From Paenibacillus sp. FSL R5-0345 (lineage in GTDB: Bacteria > Bacillota > Bacilli > Paenibacillales > Paenibacillaceae): a stretch of DNA of 64,000 bases. Location: assembly GCF_000758585.1 (NCBI RefSeq), contig NZ_CP009281.1, positions 3,224,001 to 3,288,000 on the forward strand, given 5' to 3'. This document shows, one piece after another, positions 32,870-40,895 of the stretch (the first letter of the stretch is position 1; the number at the start of each line of letters is the position of its first letter). The position numbers were made by a program, and so were the translations under genes. A model generated the notes under the pieces. That model was given only the letters and a program-made list of their open reading frames with translations, made no database searches and was not told the DNA's origin.

Positions 32870-33973
32870 ATGCAGGAAAAAGAAGATATTGTTGTTGTTG
32901 GTGGTTATGGACATGTAGGGCGTACTATATGTGAAATATTAGAGAAGAAGTATCCAGGTAAAGTATTTGCAGCAGGGAGAAGTCTTGAAAAAGCAGAGCG
33001 GTTCAGTCAATCTACACACGGCAAAGTCAAGCCGTTACAGTTGGATATCAGTAAGCCTGTACCTTCACATTTACTTGAACAAGTGAAGCTAGTCATCATG
33101 TGTTTGGATCAAACCCGTACGGATTATGTAAAAGCCTGCTTTCACAGTGGTACGCATTATGTGGATGTATCAGCGAGCGGTCCGTTTTTATCTCAAATGG
33201 AGGCGTATAGTGAAGAGGCTGCACGACACGGCTCTAAAGCCGTTCTTAGTGTAGGGCTTGCACCAGGTATAACGAATCTAATGGCTCTTGAAGCGGAAAG
33301 ACAGCTAGAACAGACGGAAGAAATTGAAATAGCGATAATGCTCGGACTTGGTGATTCTCATGGGAAAGCAGCGATCGAATGGACAGTGAATAGTATAGGT
33401 GAAAAGTTTGAAATCAAGCAAAAGAATCGACAGGTAGAGGTGGACAGCTTCACCGATAGAAAGCTGTATCACTTTGGTGACGATTTAGGGAGTCGCTATG
33501 CTTATCGTTTCCCCTTTTCAGATCAACAGACGCTTGCCCGAACGCTCAAAGCATCGACTATTTCCACACGGTTTTGTCTGGATTCAGTCTTTGTAACCAA
33601 AATATTGGCCATAGCCAAAAAAACAGGGATCGTTCGATTGTTGAAGACAGGCTGGGTGAACAGAGGGATTGTTCGTGCTATGGAGCGGCTGCATTTAGGG
33701 AGTGACCAGTTCGCTATCAAGGTTGAGGCTCGAGGAAGAAATCGAGAGGGGAAGCCCACGCGTGCTGATTTAATATTGCAAGGAAAGAATCAATCCGTCG
33801 TCACAGCAAAAGTGACAGCAGCAGTATCAAAGCTCCTCTATGATTCACCATTTCCAGGCGGCGTATATCATATTGAGGAGATCACAGATCTAGCATATAT
33901 TCAAAAAGAATTAGGGTCGACCCTAAGCATGGAGATCCAAGTAAAGGAGCATAATGCAGATAAATCAAAATAG
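32870..33973 (+). CDS. Saccharopine dehydrogenase-like NAD(P)-dependent oxidoreductase
   Basis: A 367-residue protein. The N-terminal Rossmann fold starts VVVGGYGHVGRTICEIL, followed by FAAGRSLEKAERF, typical of NADP binding. GTHYVDVSASGPFL and GLAPGITNLMALEAE match the saccharopine-dehydrogenase-like superfamily. Bacterial members reduce diverse carbonyls or imines and few have known substrates. ATG 32870 is preferred over the in-frame GTG at 32861 for spacing from GGTGA. Divergent from the LuxR gene; a Fur-like palindrome overlaps the promoter region. Confidence 0.82.
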   Translation: MQEKEDIVVVGGYGHVGRTICEILEKKYPGKVFAAGRSLEKAERFSQSTHGKVKPLQLDISKPVPSHLLEQVKLVIMCLDQTRTDYVKACFHSGTHYVDVSASGPFLSQMEAYSEEAARHGSKAVLSVGLAPGITNLMALEAERQLEQTEEIEIAIMLGLGDSHGKAAIEWTVNSIGEKFEIKQKNRQVEVDSFTDRKLYHFGDDLGSRYAYRFPFSDQQTLARTLKASTISTRFCLDSVFVTKILAIAKKTGIVRLLKTGWVNRGIVRAMERLHLGSDQFAIKVEARGRNREGKPTRADLILQGKNQSVVTAKVTAAVSKLLYDSPFPGGVYHIEEITDLAYIQKELGSTLSMEIQVKEHNADKSK

Positions 33974-33996
33974 AATAATTTGTGTATAGTTATTAT

Positions 33997-34027
33997 AAGA
34001 AGCTTGATTCGTCAGGCTTCTTTTTCG
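33997..34027 (+). terminator. Terminator after the oxidoreductase
   Basis: AAGAAGCTTGA pairs with TCAGGCTTCTT around a short TTCG loop, then T residues. Confidence 0.85.
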
Positions 34028-34138
34028 TAACCCAAAAGCGTTTTGACCGTATTAACTGATGAACATTTCATTCAGGAAGAAATTCTGTTCTTTCCTAATG
34101 GGTCATGTTAACAAAAAGAGAAGTTGAGGTCATCACCT

Positions 34139-36523
34139 ATGAATGAAAAATTTACAGATAGCGACGATACAGGATATCCGATCGCTGAGCAGAAAGCGGC
34201 TCAGTATTTTGCAGCTCTTCGGGAACAGTTCAAAGAAAAAACTTACGTGTCTACCTTAACTGAAGATTTTCGGTTGTGGAAGAAGAATCACATTCATCGC
34301 CGTTCATGGTTGTCCTTTTTATCGAGAGGGAGAAGGAAACCTGATTCTCAGGATTATCATAGATATCTAGGATGGCTGAATCAAACCGGAAAATTGGATG
34401 ATTATTTGGATCGAAGCGTTTCCTATCTTTATATGAGAGATCTGGGGCAAGCGTTGGATTCACCTAATACACAGATTAGAATTAAACGTATGGTTGCTGA
34501 CATTAGAAATCAGATGATTCATCCAGGCTCGACAAAGGCGGAAGATCAGTCGGATTTTATGAGTTTCACTGGGATTTATCGTTGGGCTCAGAAGGAAGGC
34601 GTTGAAACCGCCACGATTTGGGTGATAGACAAACTTAAACAGGTGTCAGACCATCTTCCGAAGGAAATGAATCCCGAACAAGCGCAGCGTAAATTGATCA
34701 AGATCATTATTGGGGTGATTCTCCATGTGATGGAAGAGATGGACGATGAAGTAACGCCAGTGGATCGTAGCAAAAGAATTGATGAAGCGATTAGGCTTGG
34801 TTATTCATATGGACTTACTTATCCATTCATTGACGATCTCCTTGATTCTAGCGTCTTAACCGAACAAGAGAAAGAACAGTACTCTCATATGATACGTACT
34901 GCGATCCTTGATAGAGTTGTGCCGGAGATCGGAGAATGGTCCGGGGAGAACATGCCGTTCATTCGATTTGTACATTCGGAGCTTAAGGAGGCTTTTGAGT
35001 ATATTAAGAGGTATCAGCGGGAAGACATGCAGGATGCATTTTTCGAGCAGTCCTTTGTGTTTTTTCATTCCCAGGAGTTAGATCGAATGAAGGATCTATC
35101 TAACATGGAATACAGTAATGAAGAGCTTTTTATACCCATTATTTTAAAATCCTCATCTTCCCGTTTAATAGTCCGATCCGTAATTAGTGCTCCCACGGAT
35201 GACGGATTTGATCAACGTACCTTCTTCTATGGACTATACAATCAGTTAGCTGATGATTTTGCGGATATGTTTGACGATATGGAAGCGGGCGCTGTAACGC
35301 CTTATACCTATTATTTGCAATACCGTGGTCAGCGTACCGATCTGATCAACCCTTTTGAATTATACTGGACGGTCATTTCCCATTTAATACACACCGTGTA
35401 TCGCTCCGATCCTAAAACCAGTGAGGTGATATTAGATCGAGCCATCAATGGACTCAAGCGTTGTAAAGCACGTGTGGGGATTGAAAAATATAATGAGATC
35501 ATGGAGATTTTTGCTTCCGGACAACCGGAATTTAATCATGTTGTGCAGCAGATGGTGCAGAAAGCGGATGATGTGGATTTTTTCGATAAGCTGCTTCGGG
35601 ATCAGTTGCTTTTGAATCTGAAAAACAGCAAAAGGGAAAAAGCGGAATTTCGAGATACGATTCAAAAGGTCCGCGATCAAATCAACAAACAATTGCTGAT
35701 AGCCAAGCCAGCCGAGACGCCAGTCATGAAAGAGATGCTGATAGATGCAGCTAATTATAGCCTTGAAGGGGACGGAAAGCGGATAAGGCCTATATTAACA
35801 TGGGTTATGGGTGTTAACGAATATGGTCTAGATGAAACGGACATTGTACCGCTTCTGAGATCGTTGGAGTATATGCATACTGCTTCTCTAATCTTCGATG
35901 ATCTTCCCTCGCAGGATAATGCCTCAACCCGGAGAGGCCGTGCGACTCTGCACGAAGTTTATAATAGCGCCACGGCGGAACTAACCGGACTGTTTCTGAT
36001 TCAGAAGTCAATCGAGGAACAAGCGTCACTTCATTCCTTTGATGCAAAAGCTGTGCTTGCCTTAATGCAATATTCAGCCCAAAAGGCAGAAGATACCTGT
36101 ATGGGTCAGGCGATGGATTTGAACTCTAAGGGTAAGGCGTTGACGTTAGAGCAATTAAATATGATTTGTTTTTACAAGACGGGGATTGCATTTGAAGCTT
36201 CGCTAGTAATGCCAGCTATTCTCGCTAAGGTTAACGAGTCAGAAATTCTGGCTTTGAAAAAATTTGCCTACCATGCAGGAATTGCCTTTCAGATTAAAGA
36301 TGATTTGCTCGATTTGGAAGGGGATCATCATTTACTAGGTAAACCCATTGGTCAGGATGTGGAGAATAACAATTCAACGTTTGTAGCTATCCTTGGTGCA
36401 GACGATGCGCGAAAAGAGATGTGGGAGCACTACTGTCTCGCCATGGAGGCGTTAAGAAAAATACCCCGTAATATTGCTTTTCTAAAGCATTTATTGAATT
36501 ATATGATTAATCGAAATCGATAA
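34139..36523 (+). CDS. Large polyprenyl synthetase fused to an N-terminal isoprenoid-synthase-like domain
   Basis: A 794-residue soluble protein. Residues about 510-794 are a trans-isoprenyl diphosphate synthase: GDGKRIRP, a first Asp-rich motif DDLPSQD (D587, D588, D593) followed by RRGR, and a second motif FQIKDDLLD (D721, D722, D725). The 500-residue N-terminal part has no assignable family name, but contains YPFIDDLLD (D232, D233, D236) and, 140 residues later, LADDFADMFDDMEAG (from D372). That spacing of two Asp-rich helices is what a class I terpene synthase fold shows. The protein thus looks like a terpene-cyclase/prenyltransferase chimera. Product unknown. ATG 34139 follows GAGGT; monocistronic with a terminator. 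Confidence 0.85.
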   Translation: MNEKFTDSDDTGYPIAEQKAAQYFAALREQFKEKTYVSTLTEDFRLWKKNHIHRRSWLSFLSRGRRKPDSQDYHRYLGWLNQTGKLDDYLDRSVSYLYMRDLGQALDSPNTQIRIKRMVADIRNQMIHPGSTKAEDQSDFMSFTGIYRWAQKEGVETATIWVIDKLKQVSDHLPKEMNPEQAQRKLIKIIIGVILHVMEEMDDEVTPVDRSKRIDEAIRLGYSYGLTYPFIDDLLDSSVLTEQEKEQYSHMIRTAILDRVVPEIGEWSGENMPFIRFVHSELKEAFEYIKRYQREDMQDAFFEQSFVFFHSQELDRMKDLSNMEYSNEELFIPIILKSSSSRLIVRSVISAPTDDGFDQRTFFYGLYNQLADDFADMFDDMEAGAVTPYTYYLQYRGQRTDLINPFELYWTVISHLIHTVYRSDPKTSEVILDRAINGLKRCKARVGIEKYNEIMEIFASGQPEFNHVVQQMVQKADDVDFFDKLLRDQLLLNLKNSKREKAEFRDTIQKVRDQINKQLLIAKPAETPVMKEMLIDAANYSLEGDGKRIRPILTWVMGVNEYGLDETDIVPLLRSLEYMHTASLIFDDLPSQDNASTRRGRATLHEVYNSATAELTGLFLIQKSIEEQASLHSFDAKAVLALMQYSAQKAEDTCMGQAMDLNSKGKALTLEQLNMICFYKTGIAFEASLVMPAILAKVNESEILALKKFAYHAGIAFQIKDDLLDLEGDHHLLGKPIGQDVENNNSTFVAILGADDARKEMWEHYCLAMEALRKIPRNIAFLKHLLNYMINRNR

Positions 36524-36532
36524 TTGTTTATG

Positions 36533-36564
36533 AAGTGTTGGCAGGATTGCCAGCACTTTTTTTA
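36533..36564 (+). terminator. Terminator after the isoprenoid synthase
   Basis: AGTGTTGGCA-GGAT-TGCCAGCACT followed by T residues; the same stem sequence recurs at 49473. Confidence 0.9.
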
Positions 36565-36607
36565 TATGGATCTAATAGTTATCCTTTCAATTATTAATTG
36601 AAATTTA

Positions 36608-36636
36608 TTGTTTGTAATTGAATTTAAACGTATGAT
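36608..36636 (+). promoter_or_regulatory. Promoter of the isomerase-oxidoreductase-hydrolase operon
   Basis: TTGTTT (36608-36613) and TATGAT (36631-36636) are spaced by 17 nt, 27 nt before the start codon. Confidence 0.6.
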
Positions 36637-36662
36637 TGAAAATAGATAAGGAGGTGTTTGTT

Positions 36663-37478
36663 GTGAAGCTAGGGATTTTCTCGAAAGTATATTTAGAATA
36701 TGAAATGGAGATCGCTTTACACAAAATCAAAGCGCATGGTATGAGTGCTGTTCAATTCAATTTTGTTAATGTGGGATTGGCGAGCTTACCTATAGAAATA
36801 AGTCAGAATATCATCGATCAAATCAAAGAAGCAACGATAAACAGCGGGGTTAACATTGCTGTGATCTCAGGGACATTTAATACGCTGGAGCTAAATGAGA
36901 AAAAGATAGTTGAGAATCAGCTTTGTTTTGAGAATGTAGTTAAGGCTGCTGCTGCATTAGCTGTCCCTTATGTTTCTATTTCTACGGGTAGTTTGAATCA
37001 AGAAGATTTTTGGAGTCCTCATCCTGACAATCATACAGATAGGGCATGGTCACTATTGCAGCATAGTCTGGCATGGATGCTGGAAATTGCAGAAGCAAAT
37101 CAAGTGACTTTAGTATTTGAACCTGAACAAGCGAATGTGGTAAGTACGGCAGAGGATGCTTTAAGATTACTGAGAGAGATGGATTCCCCTCACCTTAAGG
37201 CTCTGTACGATGCAGCAAATCTTGTGACCCCGCAGGATCATAAAGACCTTATTGGAAAAATCACAAAAACACTAACTGCGTTGAAAGATTACATTGCCAT
37301 TGCACATTGCAAGGATGCTTTTGTAACCGAAGAGAAGATTATTTTTCAACCTGTGGGTAAAGGGAATTTGCCTTTAAAGCAATACCTAAATGAATTATGT
37401 AAAAATTATGACGGTCCTATTATTATGCATGGATTAGTTGAAGCTGATGTAACGTATGCTATAAATTACCTGAAATAG
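36663..37478 (+). CDS. Sugar phosphate isomerase/epimerase-like TIM-barrel protein
   Basis: A 271-residue xylose-isomerase-like TIM barrel. Metal-ligand candidates are VFEPEQ (Glu of strand 5 area), LYDAANL (Asp), AHCKDAF (His and Asp) and the late IMHGLVEAD. Related proteins isomerise or epimerise keto-sugars, inosose or hydroxypyruvate. GTG 36663 is chosen because AAGGAGGTG (36648-36656) is 6 nt upstream. First gene of a three-gene operon with a Gfo/Idh/MocA oxidoreductase and an alpha/beta hydrolase, which suggests catabolism of a cyclic polyol, a modified sugar or a glycoside. Confidence 0.85.
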   Translation: MKLGIFSKVYLEYEMEIALHKIKAHGMSAVQFNFVNVGLASLPIEISQNIIDQIKEATINSGVNIAVISGTFNTLELNEKKIVENQLCFENVVKAAAALAVPYVSISTGSLNQEDFWSPHPDNHTDRAWSLLQHSLAWMLEIAEANQVTLVFEPEQANVVSTAEDALRLLREMDSPHLKALYDAANLVTPQDHKDLIGKITKTLTALKDYIAIAHCKDAFVTEEKIIFQPVGKGNLPLKQYLNELCKNYDGPIIMHGLVEADVTYAINYLK

Positions 37479-37495
37479 ATTAGGAGGACAAGAAT

Positions 37496-38569
37496 ATGGT
37501 CAAGGAAAGTAAATTATTAAACATCGGGGTGTTGGGCTGCGGTCAAATCTCTCAGGCGGCACACTTTGATTCGATTAGAAGATCACGAAATGCTAACCTT
37601 TATGCGATCTGTGATGTGGATGAATTCTTGCTCCAAAGAATGAATGCGATCTATGAACCTGATAAAGTGTATACGGAGTATGATCAAATGCTGTCAGACC
37701 CGAATGTTGATGCTGTAGTTATCGGCATTGCGGATCAATTTCACGTGGAAGCTGCAAAACAAGCCGTGCGTGCGGGTAAACATGTATTGGTAGAAAAGCC
37801 TATAGGTGTAACTATCGAAGAAGTGGAAGAACTACAAGAGCTTGTGGATCGTACCGATCTTAAAGTGCAGGTGGGAAATATGAAGAGATATGACCCTGGT
37901 ATAATAGCAGCCAAAGAGTTCGTGGATCAGGAAATGGGAGAGATTATAGGTCTAAAAGCTTGGTATTGTGATTCGACTTATCGATATACCGTCACCGAGA
38001 ATGTTCAACCAGTAATTATATCCGGAAAAAATATAAAGAGACCTGCTGGAGATCCAAAAGCGAATAAGGAACGCTATTATATGTTAGGTCATGGAAGTCA
38101 TTTGCTCGATACTGCAAGATTTCTGGGAGGAAATATTGTAAGTGTTAAGGCGTGGAATACGCAAAAGTTCGGTGCCTATTGCTGGTTTATTACTGCGGAG
38201 TTCGAAAACGGCTTTGTAGCCCAATTGGATCTGACCATTGCGGTTCGAATGGATTGGCATGAAGGATTCCAGATATACGGTGAATTCGGAACGGTAGTAG
38301 GGAAGACTTACAACCCTTGGACATTAAAATCAAGCGATGTAGAAATTTTCAAAGCTAGTGACAACAGCTACCACAGACCACTTGGAGCCGATGGACATGT
38401 TTATAGATTACAGATTGAGGGTTTCGCAGATTCTGTACTGCACAACAATACAGGTGTAGGTGCAACGATTGAAGATGGGATGGCTACCATGAGAGCGATG
38501 CTCGCTGTAGAAGAATCGGTTAAGACTGGAAATACAATTTACCTAAGAGACGTTTCGGGTCATTTATAA
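37496..38569 (+). CDS. Gfo/Idh/MocA family oxidoreductase
   Basis: A 357-residue NAD(P)-dependent dehydrogenase. The N-terminal Rossmann fold begins GVLGCGQISQAAHFD, and the VLVEKPIGV motif carries the conserved EKP lysine. The C-terminal alpha/beta domain contains GHGSHLLDTARFLGG with the catalytic-type His. The family oxidises sugars, inositol or sugar acids. It follows the isomerase by 17 nt with GGAGGA before the ATG. Together they would convert a polyol to a keto form and isomerise it. Confidence 0.9.
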   Translation: MVKESKLLNIGVLGCGQISQAAHFDSIRRSRNANLYAICDVDEFLLQRMNAIYEPDKVYTEYDQMLSDPNVDAVVIGIADQFHVEAAKQAVRAGKHVLVEKPIGVTIEEVEELQELVDRTDLKVQVGNMKRYDPGIIAAKEFVDQEMGEIIGLKAWYCDSTYRYTVTENVQPVIISGKNIKRPAGDPKANKERYYMLGHGSHLLDTARFLGGNIVSVKAWNTQKFGAYCWFITAEFENGFVAQLDLTIAVRMDWHEGFQIYGEFGTVVGKTYNPWTLKSSDVEIFKASDNSYHRPLGADGHVYRLQIEGFADSVLHNNTGVGATIEDGMATMRAMLAVEESVKTGNTIYLRDVSGHL

Positions 38570-38582
38570 AGGAGGGGAAAAT

Positions 38583-39389
38583 ATGCCTTACTTTACCTAT
38601 GATCATATTCGTTTTTATTATGAAGATGATGAAGGGGATGGAGAGCCTTTTGTATTCCTTCATGGTCTGGGCGGAGACGTCAATCAAACCTTCGGTGTAA
38701 TGAAGCAATCTGATCACATAAGAAGGATCTCACTAGATTTTCGAGGTCATGGAAAGACGGTGTCGTTTGGCCATGCGGATGATTTTTCTTTTAAACAATT
38801 CGCCGAGGATGTGATAGCTTTAACGGAACACCTTCATATTAAATCATTTAATATTGGAGGGATTTCAACAGGTGCTGGGGTTTCTCTTCATTTGGCATTG
38901 AGGTATCCGGCTAGCGTTAGTAAGCTTATTGTGTCTCGTCCAGCATGGGAGGATAAACCGCAAGAGAAATGGGTTCGTGAAGCTTTTGCTAAAATTCATG
39001 ATGTACTGCAGGATACAGATCCCCTGACCGCCCAAAATAGATACGAAAATTCAGAGGACTATACATCCATAAATTCAGTATCGTCATATGCGGGAGAGTC
39101 TCTCTTAGGGCAGTTTAAATATCCTTATGTAAAAGAAACCTCGATGAAGTTTGTGAAGCTGCCCCAGGATTGTCCTAATGATGATCGTGAGGCTTGGAAA
39201 AACTTAAAGATGCCCACATTGATCCTTGCTAGTCAACATGACCCCATTCATCCATACGCCTATGGACGATTGCTTTCTGATTATATCCCAAACACCCATT
39301 TCATTGAGATAACTCCCAAAACGATTAATAGTAAACAACATAATCATGATTCCTATAAGGCTATCGAGAACTTTTTAAACGAAAGATGA
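38583..39389 (+). CDS. Alpha/beta hydrolase
   Basis: A 268-residue soluble alpha/beta hydrolase. The oxyanion-hole HGLGG lies near residue 26, the nucleophile elbow is GGISTGAG (S95), the acid is likely Asp in SQHDPIHP, and the His is in SKQHNHD near the C-terminus. Possible actions are ester, lactone or C-C bond cleavage. A lactonase step would fit a pathway using the upstream dehydrogenase. AAAGGAGGGG precedes the ATG, 13 nt after the previous stop. Last gene of the operon. Confidence 0.87.
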   Translation: MPYFTYDHIRFYYEDDEGDGEPFVFLHGLGGDVNQTFGVMKQSDHIRRISLDFRGHGKTVSFGHADDFSFKQFAEDVIALTEHLHIKSFNIGGISTGAGVSLHLALRYPASVSKLIVSRPAWEDKPQEKWVREAFAKIHDVLQDTDPLTAQNRYENSEDYTSINSVSSYAGESLLGQFKYPYVKETSMKFVKLPQDCPNDDREAWKNLKMPTLILASQHDPIHPYAYGRLLSDYIPNTHFIEITPKTINSKQHNHDSYKAIENFLNER

Positions 39390-39421
39390 GCACAAGCTTC
39401 AGGCGGTGTTCATCTTTTTTT
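39384..39421. terminator. Terminator between the operon and the DeoR gene
   Basis: AGATGAGCAC pairs with GTGTTCATCT around a 12-nt loop, followed by seven T residues; it overlaps the hydrolase stop codon. Confidence 0.82.
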
Positions 39422-39440
39422 GTACATTAAAAGAAATGAT

Positions 39441-40196
39441 CTATACTGTAACCACGTTAACACCAAGTTTGTTATACCTATTAATAATCTTATTGTCTAC
39501 AGTATTTTCAGTGATTAAATAGTCTAACGCAGATACCTTGGCTACAAAAAAAGTAGATATTTTCTCCAGCTTCTCTTTGGTAGCTATGGCAATAACCATG
39601 GAAGATTGCTCAAAAAGCTGATTCTTAATTATGGATTCTTCATAAGAGGGAACAGTTATGCCGACCTTTGAATCCAGTGTGGATACACCAAGGATAGTTA
39701 GATCCAAATGGATTTGTTGTATTGCTCTAAGCGTTGAAGCTCCGAATAACACTTGGTTCTTTTTATCAAGGTCGCCACCCAACAAGGTTATACTAGCTTT
39801 AGACAATCGGCATAGTGATAACGCGATAGCGGGAGAATTAGTAATAATTCTTCCATCAAAATGCTCAGGGATGTTCTCAGCCACTTTTAAATTTGTCTTG
39901 CCGCCGTCAATAAAGATAACTTTTGCATTCTCAATAAGTGTGCAAGCGCGTTTAGCTAGGTCAGCTTTGGTCTGACTATTAAATTCTACGCGAGAATTGA
40001 AATCTTTCATGTCACTGATAAGACTATGGGCTCCGCCATGGATACGTTTGAGAAGCCCCAGCTTCGATAGGCTTTGTAAGTCTTTTCGAATGGTATCTTC
40101 GGTTACATTTAATTCCTGTGTTAATTCTTGAACAACAACACGGCCTTCGGTCTCAACTTTTTTTAGGATGTACGCCTGTCTGTCAGCTTTTAGCAC
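39441..40196 (-). CDS. DeoR family transcriptional regulator
   Basis: A 251-residue regulator. The N-terminal helix-turn-helix reads DRQAYILKKVETEGRVVVQELTQEL in segments followed by VTEDTIRKDL and LLKRIHGGA, the DeoR signature. The C-terminal DeoR sensor domain (FIDGGKTNLKVAE, ITNSPAIALSL, GASTL) is related to sugar-phosphate isomerases and binds a phosphorylated sugar. GTG 40196 is chosen because AAGAGGTGG lies just upstream. It is convergent with the isomerase/oxidoreductase/hydrolase operon and is its likely repressor. Confidence 0.9.
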   Translation of the reverse strand: MLKADRQAYILKKVETEGRVVVQELTQELNVTEDTIRKDLQSLSKLGLLKRIHGGAHSLISDMKDFNSRVEFNSQTKADLAKRACTLIENAKVIFIDGGKTNLKVAENIPEHFDGRIITNSPAIALSLCRLSKASITLLGGDLDKKNQVLFGASTLRAIQQIHLDLTILGVSTLDSKVGITVPSYEESIIKNQLFEQSSMVIAIATKEKLEKISTFFVAKVSALDYLITENTVDNKIINRYNKLGVNVVTV

Positions 40197-40298
40197 CGAT
40201 CCACCTCTTTTCACAAAATGCTCTAAAGGATGTACTTAACGTTACTATTTTACAACATATGAAATGAATTTGAAAAAAATCAATCGATTTTACGTTCA

Positions 40299-40316
40299 AC
40301 TCCGTCTTACTTATAG
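40299..40316 (+). promoter_or_regulatory. Possible ECF-type promoter segment shared with the OatA-like gene
   Basis: CGTCTTACTTAT at 40303-40314 recurs exactly at 13967-13978, about 35 nt upstream of the OatA-like gene. In both places ACGTT lies 10-11 nt before it. CGTC is a usual -10 core of ECF sigma promoters. A clear AAC-type -35 is seen only upstream of the OatA-like gene (13947-13949). Confidence 0.35.
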
Positions 40317-40368
40317 GTATATGAGATGGATGCATTTTCCTGATCGAAGACAGAGGGGGTGGTAGAAG

Positions 40369-40875
40369 GTGGAAAATACAATGGATGAGGTAAGAATGGT
40401 AGATTTTGCGCAGATGGATGAAGAAGCTTTTTTTAGTCGTTTGTATGTGGAGCATCGAAAAATGTACGCCATTGCCTACAGTTATCTGAGAACAGAAGCA
40501 GATACGCTGGAAGTGATCCAAGAAGCGTCATGCAGGGCATGGATGAAACGTAAAAAACTAAAGGACGAACAGTCCTTCACACCCTGGCTGATTCGAATAA
40601 CGATTAATTGCTGCATGGATGAGTTAAGGCGCAAAAAACGTGTGGTACCTACGGAAAAAATGGTGGAGGAAGCGGCGCGGGAAATGAAGAGCAACGATCG
40701 AATTGATCTGGAGCGCGCGATGAATCGGATAAAGCCTAGGTATCGGCATGTCGTAACGCTTAAATACTACCATGATATGACCACTATCGAAATTGCAAAA
40801 GTTCTAAAAAGACCAGAAGGTACTATTAAGACTTGGTTGCGCGAAGGGCTTAAACAGCTTCGAAGTTATCTATAG
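40369..40875 (+). CDS. ECF-type RNA polymerase sigma factor
   Basis: A 168-residue sigma factor with only regions 2 and 4. Region 2 covers MYAIAYSYLRTEADTLEVIQ to WLIRITINCCMDELRRKK; region 4 covers RHVVTLKYYHDMTTIEIAKVL and RPEGTIKTWLREGLKQLR in segments. This is the SigV/SigX-like extracytoplasmic-function type. The GTG at 40369 (after GAGGGGGTGG) and the ATG at 40381 (after AGAAGGTGG) are both possible starts. The next gene, 20 nt later, encodes a membrane anti-sigma factor, so activity is gated by an envelope signal. Confidence 0.92.
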   Translation: MENTMDEVRMVDFAQMDEEAFFSRLYVEHRKMYAIAYSYLRTEADTLEVIQEASCRAWMKRKKLKDEQSFTPWLIRITINCCMDELRRKKRVVPTEKMVEEAAREMKSNDRIDLERAMNRIKPRYRHVVTLKYYHDMTTIEIAKVLKRPEGTIKTWLREGLKQLRSYL

Positions 40876-40895
40876 CGATATTGGAGGTGAATGGA

